Source: an uncultured bacterium
Lineage (GTDB): Bacteria > Hydrothermota > Tepidihabitantia > Tepidihabitantales > DTDR01
Direction: 5' to 3'
DNA: 64,000 bases
NCBI GenBank assembly: GCA_938040315.1
Contig: CALHQW010000007.1
Span: 16,902 to 80,901 of the forward strand
The notes below the pieces were generated by a model that did no database searches, was not told the origin of the DNA, and saw nothing but the letters and a program-made list of their open reading frames with translations. Position numbers and translations under genes: made by a program. Shown here in pieces: positions 28,003-36,296 of this stretch (its first letter is position 1; every line of letters starts with the position of its first letter).

Positions 28003-29680
28003 TCTCTGGTTTCTTTTTTTAATTCTTTTTATTTTTCTTTTATTTCTCCTTACTGCTTTCGGACTTACAAAATTAGTAATTAAAAGACCCGAGTTTTATT
28101 CAATGGTGAAAGAAGAAAAAGATACTTTATTAACTTATGATACCTTAAAATTATCTTTCTTTAAAGAAGAATATTTACCTTTAAAAGGTTATATAATTAC
28201 CAATCAAAGTTTTATTTTTGATAACGAGATAAAAATTTTAGAAGAGATACTAAAAGAGTTTCCAGAATTTGATTACCGAATAATTGATGAAAAGATGTTT
28301 GAGAGATTACCAGAAGAAAAGGGAATTATTATTTTATTAGAAAAAACAAAATATGGTTCCCAAATAGGGGAGAAAATCAAGGAGAAGGTTTATTCTGGTT
28401 GGGGAATTTTGATAATAAAAAATCCGCAGACAAAAGAAGGGGTTTCTTTACTAAGTCATATTGGTGGTGTTATTCCTATCGAGAATAATAAAATTGAATA
28501 CCAAGAAATATTTCTAAAAGGTGAAACGCCTTTAACTTTTAATATGAAGGTAGGAGATTTTTTAGGTATCCTTGGTGAAAAAAGTTATTTTCTAAGTCCA
28601 GTAGAAAGAAGGGTTAATGTTTGCGGTTATTATAAATTTGATAAAGAAGCAATTGTTTACGGTTTTTATAATAAAGGAAGGTATGTTGCCTTAGGCTTTT
28701 CTTTAAATAGTTTAACTGGTGATTCTTTTACTCAAAAGAATATCAGAATTTTATTTAAAAATATAATAAATTGGTTAACTAAAAAACCAGCAATTCAAAT
28801 TAGTTATTGGCCAAACAATAAGGAGTATGCTTTTACTTTTATCTGCGATGTGGAACATCAAAGTGAAAATTGGTATAAAATTAAAGAAATCGTAAAGGAA
28901 GGCACTTTCTTTTTCTTAACATCGGAATTTAAAAGTTTTGATAAGAAAGAGATAGAAAATATTGAAATTGCTCTTCATGGTCAAGAGCACGAGCCTTTAA
29001 AAGGAAAGGATTATGAAAAGCAAAAAAAGATAATTTTAGAAGGGAAAAATTATTTGGAAAAGAAATTGAAGGAAAAGATTTTTGGTTTTCATCCGCCCCT
29101 TTTGATGTATGATACTCTCACTTTGGAAATTCTGAAAAAATCCGATTTTCTTTATCTCCTTACCGAATATAGATTGGGGCTTCCTTTTCTTCCTTATCAT
29201 TTATCTTCAATAATCTCTATTCCTCAGACAATTCCTGATGATTATGATTTGATGGTAAGAAATGGAATAAAAAACCCAGATACCCTCTTATTTTATTTTA
29301 TAAAATATATTGAAAACCTAAAAAGAATAAAGGGGCTAATTGTTTTTAGTATCCATACCCATTTATTGGGTAATAAAGATTATCAATCAGTAGTAAAAGA
29401 AATTATTGATTTAATAAAAAATGATGAAAATTGCTATTTTGCTAAGGCAAAGGATATTGCGGAGTGGTGGGTAAGAAAATCAAAAATAAAAATTGAATTT
29501 AAGGAGAATAGCATGGGTGAGATAATCATAACGAACCTAAGGGATGAGGATATTGAAGGGATTACAATAAAATATTATCCTGCCACTAATGAAGTAATAA
29601 GAGGAGAGATTATAATTCCTATTAAAAAATTGATTAACAGAGAAAAAAGAAAAATATTTGTTGTCTATCAGAACAATTGA
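27989..29680 (+). CDS. Membrane-anchored polysaccharide deacetylase-like protein
   Basis: This 563-residue protein has an N-terminal TM anchor (about 5-27), an alpha/beta domain (about 60-265) reminiscent of a class I glutamine-amidotransferase-like fold, and a NodB/CE4-type domain (about 280-490). It ends in a small beta-rich module. The metal-site residues of CE4 esterases are visible as D287 in TFICDVE and H330/H334 in HGQEH; a later conserved motif is FSIHTH. Such enzymes remove acetyl groups from exported GlcNAc polymers, as PgaB does. The position beside the synthase and barrel supports this. Substrate and activity are unproven. Confidence 0.7.
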   Translation: MKKINLWFLFLILFIFLLFLLTAFGLTKLVIKRPEFYSMVKEEKDTLLTYDTLKLSFFKEEYLPLKGYIITNQSFIFDNEIKILEEILKEFPEFDYRIIDEKMFERLPEEKGIIILLEKTKYGSQIGEKIKEKVYSGWGILIIKNPQTKEGVSLLSHIGGVIPIENNKIEYQEIFLKGETPLTFNMKVGDFLGILGEKSYFLSPVERRVNVCGYYKFDKEAIVYGFYNKGRYVALGFSLNSLTGDSFTQKNIRILFKNIINWLTKKPAIQISYWPNNKEYAFTFICDVEHQSENWYKIKEIVKEGTFFFLTSEFKSFDKKEIENIEIALHGQEHEPLKGKDYEKQKKIILEGKNYLEKKLKEKIFGFHPPLLMYDTLTLEILKKSDFLYLLTEYRLGLPFLPYHLSSIISIPQTIPDDYDLMVRNGIKNPDTLLFYFIKYIENLKRIKGLIVFSIHTHLLGNKDYQSVVKEIIDLIKNDENCYFAKAKDIAEWWVRKSKIKIEFKENSMGEIIITNLRDEDIEGITIKYYPATNEVIRGEIIIPIKKLINREKRKIFVVYQNN

Positions 29681-29819
29681 TTTAAAAAATCAAAATTTAT
29701 AACACCAACTAGATAGATAACTATATAGTATCCTATACAGCCCCCTATTTATTTGAATATAAAATTCAAATTATAAATATATAATTTAAAAAATCAATAT
29801 TTAAATTTTCTGGTGAAAT
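29681..29819. other. Convergent intergenic gap with AT-only hairpin
   Basis: This 139-base gap lies between the deacetylase and rnhC stops. It holds a perfect inverted repeat ATTTGAAT (29751-29758)/ATTCAAAT (29764-29771) with a 5-base loop. It may act as a weak bidirectional terminator, but lacks GC pairs. No gene is seen. Confidence 0.35.
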
Positions 29820-30767
29820 TTAGGGAGACGATATCTTTTTAATTTTTTCTTTGATACCTAAAATTTTTTGAACAGGCAGATAAGATTTTCTAACAAACCA
29901 AGGAAGTTCTTTATATTTTTCATACCATTTTTTTAGCCATTCAATTGTTTCTTCATCGCCCAAATTTCCACTGCCCACTGTTAAATTTTCGATCTGGTAT
30001 TCAGGATTATTTTTAATTTGATAAAAGAATTTTTCTTTAAAGAATTTGGCAATAAGGGAGGCAGTTTTTACTTCTAAATACTTTTCATCGGCATTTTTTT
30101 TAATGATTACTTCGGTTTTCCTTTTGGCTAAATCACTTAAAAAAATCTTTAACCTTTTTCCGATACCGTAATCATCAATCGTAATCCTTAAATCTGTTAA
30201 ATCCCTTTCTTTAATTAATTTTTTTAAAATAGTTAGATAACCCCTATCCATTAAATAATTAATTTTATATTTATCAATCAATTGGGGCGAAATTTTTTTA
30301 CCGATAAAAGTTAAACCAGCATCTTTATAAAATAAAATTTTTTTGTAAATCTCCTGCCAATATGAAAAATTATGGCTCTTTTTGGTATCAATCGTTGAGA
30401 GAATTTCTTCTAAAAAAGGAAAAAGATTTTTCGGAATAAAGACACCAATTAAAAATAAAGGTCCAAATACTTCACCTTTGTTTGTTTCGTCTAAACCAAT
30501 GGCGAAATTTCTTTTTAAAGGAACAAATAAAGAACCAGCAATTCCATTTATTTCTTCCCAGGCATAAATAACCTCTGGTGTCTCGCTTTTGGTTGGAGTA
30601 GAGTATAAAGTTTTTGTAGAATAATAAGTAAAAGTAGCATCTTTTAACTTTATCCGCCAAATTTCGTAAGAAGAATTTACCTTTTCCTCTTTGCCGCCTT
30701 TTGTTAATAAAAGACTTTTTATTCTTTCTGCCTTATTTTTGTTAACTATCCATTTTCTACCGGTCAA
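29820..30767 (-). CDS. rnhC: Ribonuclease HIII
   Basis: This protein of about 315 residues has an N-terminal TBP-like substrate domain (about 1-90) and a C-terminal RNase H fold. GLDETNKGEVFGPL (near residue 111) matches the RNase HIII motif with the first two catalytic acids; the third is probably in TIDDYGIGKR. It cleaves RNA in RNA-DNA hybrids. A TTG start is assumed (frame begins TTG-ACC-GGT); no ATG lies close. It follows the DUF438 gene after 17 bases, so it is probably the last gene of that minus-strand unit. Confidence 0.85.
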   Translation of the reverse strand: MTGRKWIVNKNKAERIKSLLLTKGGKEEKVNSSYEIWRIKLKDATFTYYSTKTLYSTPTKSETPEVIYAWEEINGIAGSLFVPLKRNFAIGLDETNKGEVFGPLFLIGVFIPKNLFPFLEEILSTIDTKKSHNFSYWQEIYKKILFYKDAGLTFIGKKISPQLIDKYKINYLMDRGYLTILKKLIKERDLTDLRITIDDYGIGKRLKIFLSDLAKRKTEVIIKKNADEKYLEVKTASLIAKFFKEKFFYQIKNNPEYQIENLTVGSGNLGDEETIEWLKKWYEKYKELPWFVRKSYLPVQKILGIKEKIKKISSP

Positions 30768-30784
30768 TTTTTTTCGCCTATCCC

Positions 30785-31951
30785 CTAATAATCATAAATT
30801 CGCTTTTCTCCTTCAATCTTTTTAATTTCGGTAATATCTTGGGTAACTTCAATACAACCCAAATATTCACCATCTTTATTCCGAACCGCAAAATAACGGA
30901 TATGAACCAATCTTCCTTTATGGGAAATCCAAAATTCTGCTACGTCTCTTTTCCTATTTTTAAAATCGTTTAAAATTCTTTCAACAATATGAATACTTTT
31001 GGGTGGATGGCATTGTTGAACTTTCCTACCCAAAACTGCTTTGGTGCGTAAAAATATTCTTTCTTTAGATTGATTGAAATAGCGAACGGTATCGTTTTTA
31101 TCAACAAAAGTAATATCAAAAGGTAAAGTATTTAAAAGATTTTCTAATTCATCTAAAGAGAAAGCACCCGTTTCAAAATTAATCGGTAAAGTCTCGGAGA
31201 TTTTCTTCTCCTCTTCTTTTATTTCTTCTGGTTTGACAATCTCTTCCGGTAGAAAACAGCAATAACCAATTTCATTAAATCCCTTTTTAATTTCCGACCA
31301 TTCTTCTTTGGTAATCACATTCAAAGCGGTTGGAAAGAGTATCTTGTTCTCTTTATAAAAATGAGAATTTAACATTTCAAAAAGTTCCTTTGCCTTTTCT
31401 TTTAATAAATTAATATCTTTCTTTTCCCATAATTGATAAATCGCTTTTTTTATCTCACGAATTTTATCATGCTCCATCCACATAATCGCTGGTGGTTGGG
31501 TTATTCCGTGTTTTTCCAAATAAGGGAAAAGAACATTTTCTTCTCTTAGATAATGGGATTCTGAATCTTTAAAATGATGAATAATCTCTTCCAATTTTTC
31601 ATCTATTTTATCTTCCAAAAGAATTTGATAAAACTCTTGGGCATTCTTTAAAAGAAGTTGATGTTCAGTCATTAAAATATAAATTGGGTGTCCTGGTTCA
31701 GTTAAAGTCTCTTCTTTTGCTAATTCCTCTTCCATCAAGGCTAAATGGAGCGAACAAAATTTTTGAATCTCCTCTCTATCCATTCCTTCTCTAATTAATT
31801 CCTCTTCAATTTCCGCAATTGCCTTTGGTGTTAAACCTTTCAAAGAATCCTTAAATTCCTCTTTTAATTTTTTAACATCTTCGCCCCGGTGGATTTTCTT
31901 TATTATTTCTTTCATTAACTCTTTTTTATTTTTTCCAAAAAGTTCACTCAC
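30785..31951 (-). CDS. DUF438 / hemerythrin-like / PAS domain protein
   Basis: This 388-residue soluble protein has three modules. Residues 1-75 match the DUF438 helical domain. Residues about 90-225 are hemerythrin-like with the ligands spread over HFKDSESHYLREENVLFPYLEKH, EHDKIREIK and HFYKENKILFP, suited to a diiron site that senses or binds O2/NO. Residues about 275-380 form a PAS domain (VDKNDTVRYFNQSKERIF, ending IEVTQDIT). Such proteins are common in anaerobes; a redox sensing or nitric-oxide/oxygen protection role is plausible, not shown. It overlaps the ArsC-like gene by 4 bases. Confidence 0.85.
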   Translation of the reverse strand: MSELFGKNKKELMKEIIKKIHRGEDVKKLKEEFKDSLKGLTPKAIAEIEEELIREGMDREEIQKFCSLHLALMEEELAKEETLTEPGHPIYILMTEHQLLLKNAQEFYQILLEDKIDEKLEEIIHHFKDSESHYLREENVLFPYLEKHGITQPPAIMWMEHDKIREIKKAIYQLWEKKDINLLKEKAKELFEMLNSHFYKENKILFPTALNVITKEEWSEIKKGFNEIGYCCFLPEEIVKPEEIKEEEKKISETLPINFETGAFSLDELENLLNTLPFDITFVDKNDTVRYFNQSKERIFLRTKAVLGRKVQQCHPPKSIHIVERILNDFKNRKRDVAEFWISHKGRLVHIRYFAVRNKDGEYLGCIEVTQDITEIKKIEGEKRIYDY

Positions 31952-32388
31952 CGTTCCTCCTTTTTTTCAATATCTTTACATAATTTATCAATTTTATCCT
32001 TTAACAAATCTCTTATTTTCCGATAAAAATTTAAAACCTCTTCTTCACTACCTTTTACTAATTTAGGATTAGGAATTGCCCAAAATAATCTTTCTTTTAC
32101 TTTTCCGATAAAATAAGGACAATTTTCTTTAGCATCCTCGCCACAAAGAGTTATTACATAATTAAACTCTTGGTTAAAAAATTTATTCACCAATTTACTT
32201 TCTTGTTGGGAAATATCAATATTAATTTCTTTCATTATGGAAATTGCTTTTGGATCAATTGGAGTAATTCGGCTACCAGCGCTTTTGGCTTCACAACAAT
32301 AAGAATATAAATTATTAACAAGTGCTTCCGCTATTTGGCTCCGACAGGAGTTTTCTTCACAAAGAAAGAGAATTTTAAATTTTTCCAT
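31948..32388 (-). CDS. arsC: ArsC-type arsenate reductase / low-Mr protein phosphatase family
   Basis: This 146-residue protein has the phosphate loop FLCEENSCRSQIAEAL (C-x5-R-S) near the N-terminus and the arsenate-reductase pair in CGEDAKENCPYF (C, x7, C). This matches the thioredoxin-linked ArsC family, which reduces arsenate to arsenite. No arsenite pump or ArsR gene is nearby, so the role could instead be general phosphatase activity. A consensus promoter lies 7 bases before its ATG. It leads the arsC-DUF438-rnhC unit. Confidence 0.82.
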   Translation of the reverse strand: MEKFKILFLCEENSCRSQIAEALVNNLYSYCCEAKSAGSRITPIDPKAISIMKEINIDISQQESKLVNKFFNQEFNYVITLCGEDAKENCPYFIGKVKERLFWAIPNPKLVKGSEEEVLNFYRKIRDLLKDKIDKLCKDIEKKEER

Positions 32389-32395
32389 TTTAATA

Positions 32396-32424
32396 ATTAT
32401 ATTTGATTTTTATAAAAATGTCAA
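32396..32424 (-). promoter_or_regulatory. Promoter of arsC, overlapping the cmk promoter
   Basis: On the minus strand TTGACA (32424-32419), a 17-base spacer and TATAAT (32401-32396) precede the arsC ATG by 7 bases. It occupies almost the same DNA as the divergent cmk promoter. Confidence 0.75.
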
Positions 32425-32431
32425 TTATAAT
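32403..32431 (+). promoter_or_regulatory. Promoter of the cmk operon, overlapping the arsC promoter
   Basis: TTGATT (32403-32408), 17 bases, then TATAAT (32426-32431), 8 bases before the cmk ATG. The mRNA would be leaderless or nearly so. Confidence 0.75.
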
Positions 32432-32439
32432 TTAACTCT

Positions 32440-33126
32440 ATGGGAAAAAACAATTTTATTGTTGCCATTGATGGTTACGCTGGTTCGGGAAAAAGTACAA
32501 TTGCTAAAGAGGTTGCCAAAAGATTAAATTTTTTTTATTTAGATACTGGAGCAATGTATCGGGCACTCACTTATAAGATTATTAAAGAAAAAATTGATTA
32601 TCAAAAGGAGCAAGAATTAAAAAAAATTCTTAAAAACTTAAAGATTGACTTTAAAAAAGAAAATAAGGAAACAAAAATTTATTTAAATAATGAGGATGTG
32701 ACTGATAAGATAAGAGCGCCCAAGGTAGAAAAATTAGTTTCGCCAATTTCGGCAATCAAAATTGTCAGAGAAAAGATGGTGAAATTACAAAGAAAAATTG
32801 CCCATCAAAAGTCTCTAATTGCTGAGGGTCGGGATATTACTTCAATAGTTTTTCCCAAAGCCAACTTAAAGATATTCGTTGATTGTGAATTAAAGGAGCG
32901 GGCAAAAAGAAGGTTTAAAGAAGCAAAAGAAAAGGGTTATAAAGTAAGTTTTTTAAAAGTATTAGAAAATCTTATTCTTCGAGATAAAATTGACCAGGAA
33001 AGGGAACATAGTCCTTTAAGGAAGACGCCGGATAGTATCTATTTAAATACTACCAATTTGACCATTGAAGAAGAAATAGATTTAGTAAAATCTTTAATTG
33101 AATACCTGTTAAAAAAGAAAAAATGA
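32440..33126 (+). CDS. cmk: Cytidylate kinase
   Basis: This 228-residue CMP kinase has the P-loop GYAGSGKST (12-20), FYLDTGAMYRALT, the CMP-binding region with DVTDKIRAP, AEGRDITSIVFP and the lid RRFKEAKEKG, ending with DQEREHSPLRK. It makes CDP for nucleic acid and phospholipid precursors. It opens a ten-gene run to lpxA. The cmk-plsC-ispH-rpsA order is widespread in bacteria. Stop and plsC start overlap (ATGA). Confidence 0.96.
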   Translation: MGKNNFIVAIDGYAGSGKSTIAKEVAKRLNFFYLDTGAMYRALTYKIIKEKIDYQKEQELKKILKNLKIDFKKENKETKIYLNNEDVTDKIRAPKVEKLVSPISAIKIVREKMVKLQRKIAHQKSLIAEGRDITSIVFPKANLKIFVDCELKERAKRRFKEAKEKGYKVSFLKVLENLILRDKIDQEREHSPLRKTPDSIYLNTTNLTIEEEIDLVKSLIEYLLKKKK

Positions 33127-33752
33127 AGTGGTATTGGCGATTGGGCTTTATTTTAACTTTACCCTTTAATTTTCTCTTTTTAAAGGTAAAAAACAGATAT
33201 TATTTACCAAAGGGGAAAGGGATTATTGTTTGTAATCACACTTCTAATTTTGACCCAATTTTAGTGAGTTTAGCCAGTTTAGAGGAGTTATATTTTCTTG
33301 CCAAAAAAGAATTATTTGGAGTTAACAGGTTTTTTACCTGGTTAATAAAATGTTTTAATGCAATTTCATTAGATCGGGAAGGCATTAATTTAACGGTTTT
33401 AAAAAAAGTGGAAGAAATTTTTAATAAAAACCAAAAAATTGTTCTCTTTCCTGAAGGAACTCGTTCTAAAAATGGCAAATTAGGAAAGTTCAAAGATGGC
33501 GCCAGTTTTTTGGCATTAAAATTTAAAGTTCCAATTATTCCTTGCTATATTAAAGGTGTAAGAGAATCCTTTATTCCTTTAATTGTTGATCGGGATTTAA
33601 TAAAATATAAGAGTGGAAAAAAGCAGTTTAAAAAAATTGAGATAACCTTTTTAAAACCAGTTAAAATTAAAATAAATAATACCAATATCAATAAAAATAT
33701 AATAAAAGATTTAACGAAAAAAATTGAAGAGAAGTTTAAAAAGAATGGCTAA
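33123..33752 (+). CDS. plsC: 1-acyl-sn-glycerol-3-phosphate acyltransferase
   Basis: This 209-residue membrane-associated acyltransferase has the H-x4-D motif NHTSNFD (H39, D44) and FPEGTRSKNGKLGKFKDGA (E111). An N-terminal hydrophobic stretch can anchor it to the inner membrane. It adds the second acyl chain to give phosphatidic acid, the substrate of CdsA encoded earlier in the window. It overlaps ispH by 8 bases. Confidence 0.92.
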   Translation: MKWYWRLGFILTLPFNFLFLKVKNRYYLPKGKGIIVCNHTSNFDPILVSLASLEELYFLAKKELFGVNRFFTWLIKCFNAISLDREGINLTVLKKVEEIFNKNQKIVLFPEGTRSKNGKLGKFKDGASFLALKFKVPIIPCYIKGVRESFIPLIVDRDLIKYKSGKKQFKKIEITFLKPVKIKINNTNINKNIIKDLTKKIEEKFKKNG

Positions 33753-34620
33753 AATATATTTGGTAAAACCTTATGGTTTTTGTAGTGGTTTAAAGAGGGC
33801 ATTATGTTTGGTTAAAGATTGTGAAAAGAGATATTCCCAGATTTATTTACTAGGTGAATTGCTTCATAATCCAGTTGTGATAAAAGAATTAAGAAATAAA
33901 GGTATTAAGATAATAAAAGAAAGGGACATTGATTTTTTTAAAAATCTGAATGAAAAGGAAAAAAAAGAAACCGTAATAATAGTTCGGACTCACGGAATAC
34001 CAAAAGAAATATTGAAAAAATTAGAAAATTTTGGTATAAATATAATTAATACCACATGCGGATATATAAAGAAAATTTGTATAATAGTAGAAAATTTAAA
34101 AAAGGAGGGTTATTGGATTGTGATAATTGGCAATAGTAGGCATCCGGAGGTTAAAACAATTAAAAGTTTCGCAGAAGACAAAGGTTTAATCTATAAAAAA
34201 AATTTAAATTTTAAAAATAATTTAAAAGTTGGTGTTGTCAGCCAAACAACTTTAGATGAAACAACTTACCAAACTGCATTAACTCATTTAATTACTGATT
34301 TTCCATTAAAAGAGTTAAGAATTTTTAATACCCTTTGTCCGGAGGTTATTAAGCGTCAAAGGGAGATTAAAAAACTTGCTAAAAGAGTTGATTTAATGGT
34401 AATTGTTGGTGGCAGAAATAGTGCTAATACTAAAAGATTGGAAGAAATTGCTAAAAGGGAAGGTTGTCAAACCTTTTGGATTTCTACCTTTAAAGAAATG
34501 GAAAATTTAAAAAAATTATCCAAGAAATTTGATAAGATTGGCATTGTTTCTGGTACCTCAACACCAGAAAGTTTTGTTGATTTAGTAATAAAAAATCTTA
34601 AAGAAGGAGGTAATAAGTGA
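33745..34620 (+). CDS. ispH: 4-hydroxy-3-methylbut-2-enyl diphosphate reductase
   Basis: This 291-residue iron-sulfur enzyme carries out the last step of the MEP isoprenoid pathway, supplying UppS. Three cluster cysteines are seen: C13 (GFCSGLKRA), C105 (NTTCGYIKK) and C198 (NTLCPEV). Other motifs are LGELLHNPVV, RTHGIPKE and SGTSTPE. The ATG at 33745, inside the end of plsC, gives the usual N-terminus; a TTG seven codons upstream is less likely. It is directly followed by the S1 gene, with which it is fused in some Clostridia. Confidence 0.94.
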   Translation: MAKIYLVKPYGFCSGLKRALCLVKDCEKRYSQIYLLGELLHNPVVIKELRNKGIKIIKERDIDFFKNLNEKEKKETVIIVRTHGIPKEILKKLENFGINIINTTCGYIKKICIIVENLKKEGYWIVIIGNSRHPEVKTIKSFAEDKGLIYKKNLNFKNNLKVGVVSQTTLDETTYQTALTHLITDFPLKELRIFNTLCPEVIKRQREIKKLAKRVDLMVIVGGRNSANTKRLEEIAKREGCQTFWISTFKEMENLKKLSKKFDKIGIVSGTSTPESFVDLVIKNLKEGGNK

Positions 34621-36296
34621 TGAAATTTGAAGATTTATTATCTCAATATACTGTTCCTTTAAAAGAGAAAGAGATTGTTAAAGGAAGAATTGTAAAAATT
34701 TTAAAAAATACTGTGCTTGTTGATTTGGGTTTAAAATCGGAAGGCGAGTTGAGTATTAGCGAGTTTTCTGACCCCAGTGAGTTAGAAGAAGGAAAGGAGA
34801 TCTATGTTTATTTAGAAAAATTAGAAGACCGAGAGGGAAAACCAGTTATCTCTAAGAAACAGGCTGATTTCTTTCTTCGTTGGGATAAAATAAAGGAGAA
34901 GTACGAGAAAGGCGAACCAGTAGAAATAAAAGTAAGGAAAAAAGTGAAGGGTGGTTTAATGGGCGAGGTTTTTGGTTTACCAGTTTTTCTACCCGGCTCG
35001 CAGATTGATATTAAACCAGTAACCGACCAGGATGCGCTTATTGGTCAAGTTCTTAGAGGGAAGATTATTCAGGTAAATTATCCAAAACAGAATATTGTCG
35101 TTTCTCGTCGGGTACTTTTGGAAGAGGAAATTCAAAAGAAGCGGGAAGCCCTATTGAAAAAGATAAAGGTTGGTGATGTGGTGACTGCGCGGGTAAAGGC
35201 ATTGGCTGATTTTGGTGCTTTTGTTGAGATTGATGGAGTGGATGCTCTTTTGCATGTTTCTGATATTTCTTGGAACAAGGTTGTTCATCCAAGCGAAGTT
35301 TTGTCAATCGATCAGGAGATAAAAGTAAAAGTTTTGGCGATTGATGAGAAATCTTATCGGATTACAGTCGGGATGAAACAATTACAGCCTCATCCTTGGG
35401 ATATGATTGAAGAGAAATATCCAGTTGGTTCACGAGTAAAAGGAAAAGTTACTTCTTTAGCCGAATACGGAGCCTTTGTGGAATTAGAAAAAGGAGTAGA
35501 AGGACTAATCCATGTTTCGGAAATGTCTTGGACAAGAACTATTCACCATCCTTCACAAGTTTTAAAAGTTGGTCAAGAAGTGGAAGCAGTTGTTTTACAT
35601 GTGGATAAGGAGAATCGGCGGATTTCTTTGGGATTAAAGCAAACAATGCCTGATCCTTGGTCAATAGTGGATGAGAAATTTAAAGAAGGTGAGAAGGTTA
35701 TTGGCAAAATTAGGTCCTATAAAGAATTTGGTGCTTTCGTAGAATTAGAAGAGGGAATCGAAGGGTTAATTCCCACTACGGAGATTTCTTGGACAAAAAA
35801 GATAAGACATCCAAAAGAAGTTTTTAAAAAAGGTCAAAAGGTGGAAGCGGTAATTATTGGCATTGATAAGGTTAATCGACGAATTACTTTGAGTGTAAAA
35901 AGGTTAAAGGAAGACCCCTTAGAAATCTTTGCCAAAGAATATAAAGTCGGTGACAATCTTAAAGTAAAAATTATTGATACACCAAAAGCCGGTTTGGTAG
36001 TAGGTTTACCTTATGGGTTAGAAGGATTTATTCCTAATAGTATGATTGCTCGGGATGAAAATCGGAAAAGGGTAGAACATAAAATCGGCGAAGAAATTGA
36101 AGTAAAGATTAGTGGAATTGACAAAGAAAAAAGGAAAATTATTTTAAGTGAGCGGGCATTAAAAGAAGAATTAATTAAAGCAGAAGTGAGAGAAGAGATT
36201 GAACCAGTTACTCCTTCTACACCCAAAAGTAAAGAAAGAAAAAGAAAATATACTATTGGTGAAAAGATTAAACGACAAAAAAATAAGGGTGAATAA
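34620..36296 (+). CDS. rpsA: Ribosomal protein S1 (six S1 repeats)
   Basis: This protein of about 558 residues has six OB-fold S1 motifs at roughly 18-90, 97-170, 185-255, 270-340, 357-427 and 443-515. The third to fifth are the most typical (KALADFGAFVEI, TSLAEYGAFVEL, RSYKEFGAFVEL). S1 helps the 30S subunit bind structured mRNA leaders. The ATG at 34620 shares a base with the ispH stop and lies 9 bases after AAGGAGG; a GTG one codon upstream is possible. The basic tail (KSKERKRKYTIGEKIKRQK) overlaps mtaB. Confidence 0.93.
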   Translation: MKFEDLLSQYTVPLKEKEIVKGRIVKILKNTVLVDLGLKSEGELSISEFSDPSELEEGKEIYVYLEKLEDREGKPVISKKQADFFLRWDKIKEKYEKGEPVEIKVRKKVKGGLMGEVFGLPVFLPGSQIDIKPVTDQDALIGQVLRGKIIQVNYPKQNIVVSRRVLLEEEIQKKREALLKKIKVGDVVTARVKALADFGAFVEIDGVDALLHVSDISWNKVVHPSEVLSIDQEIKVKVLAIDEKSYRITVGMKQLQPHPWDMIEEKYPVGSRVKGKVTSLAEYGAFVELEKGVEGLIHVSEMSWTRTIHHPSQVLKVGQEVEAVVLHVDKENRRISLGLKQTMPDPWSIVDEKFKEGEKVIGKIRSYKEFGAFVELEEGIEGLIPTTEISWTKKIRHPKEVFKKGQKVEAVIIGIDKVNRRITLSVKRLKEDPLEIFAKEYKVGDNLKVKIIDTPKAGLVVGLPYGLEGFIPNSMIARDENRKRVEHKIGEEIEVKISGIDKEKRKIILSERALKEELIKAEVREEIEPVTPSTPKSKERKRKYTIGEKIKRQKNKGE

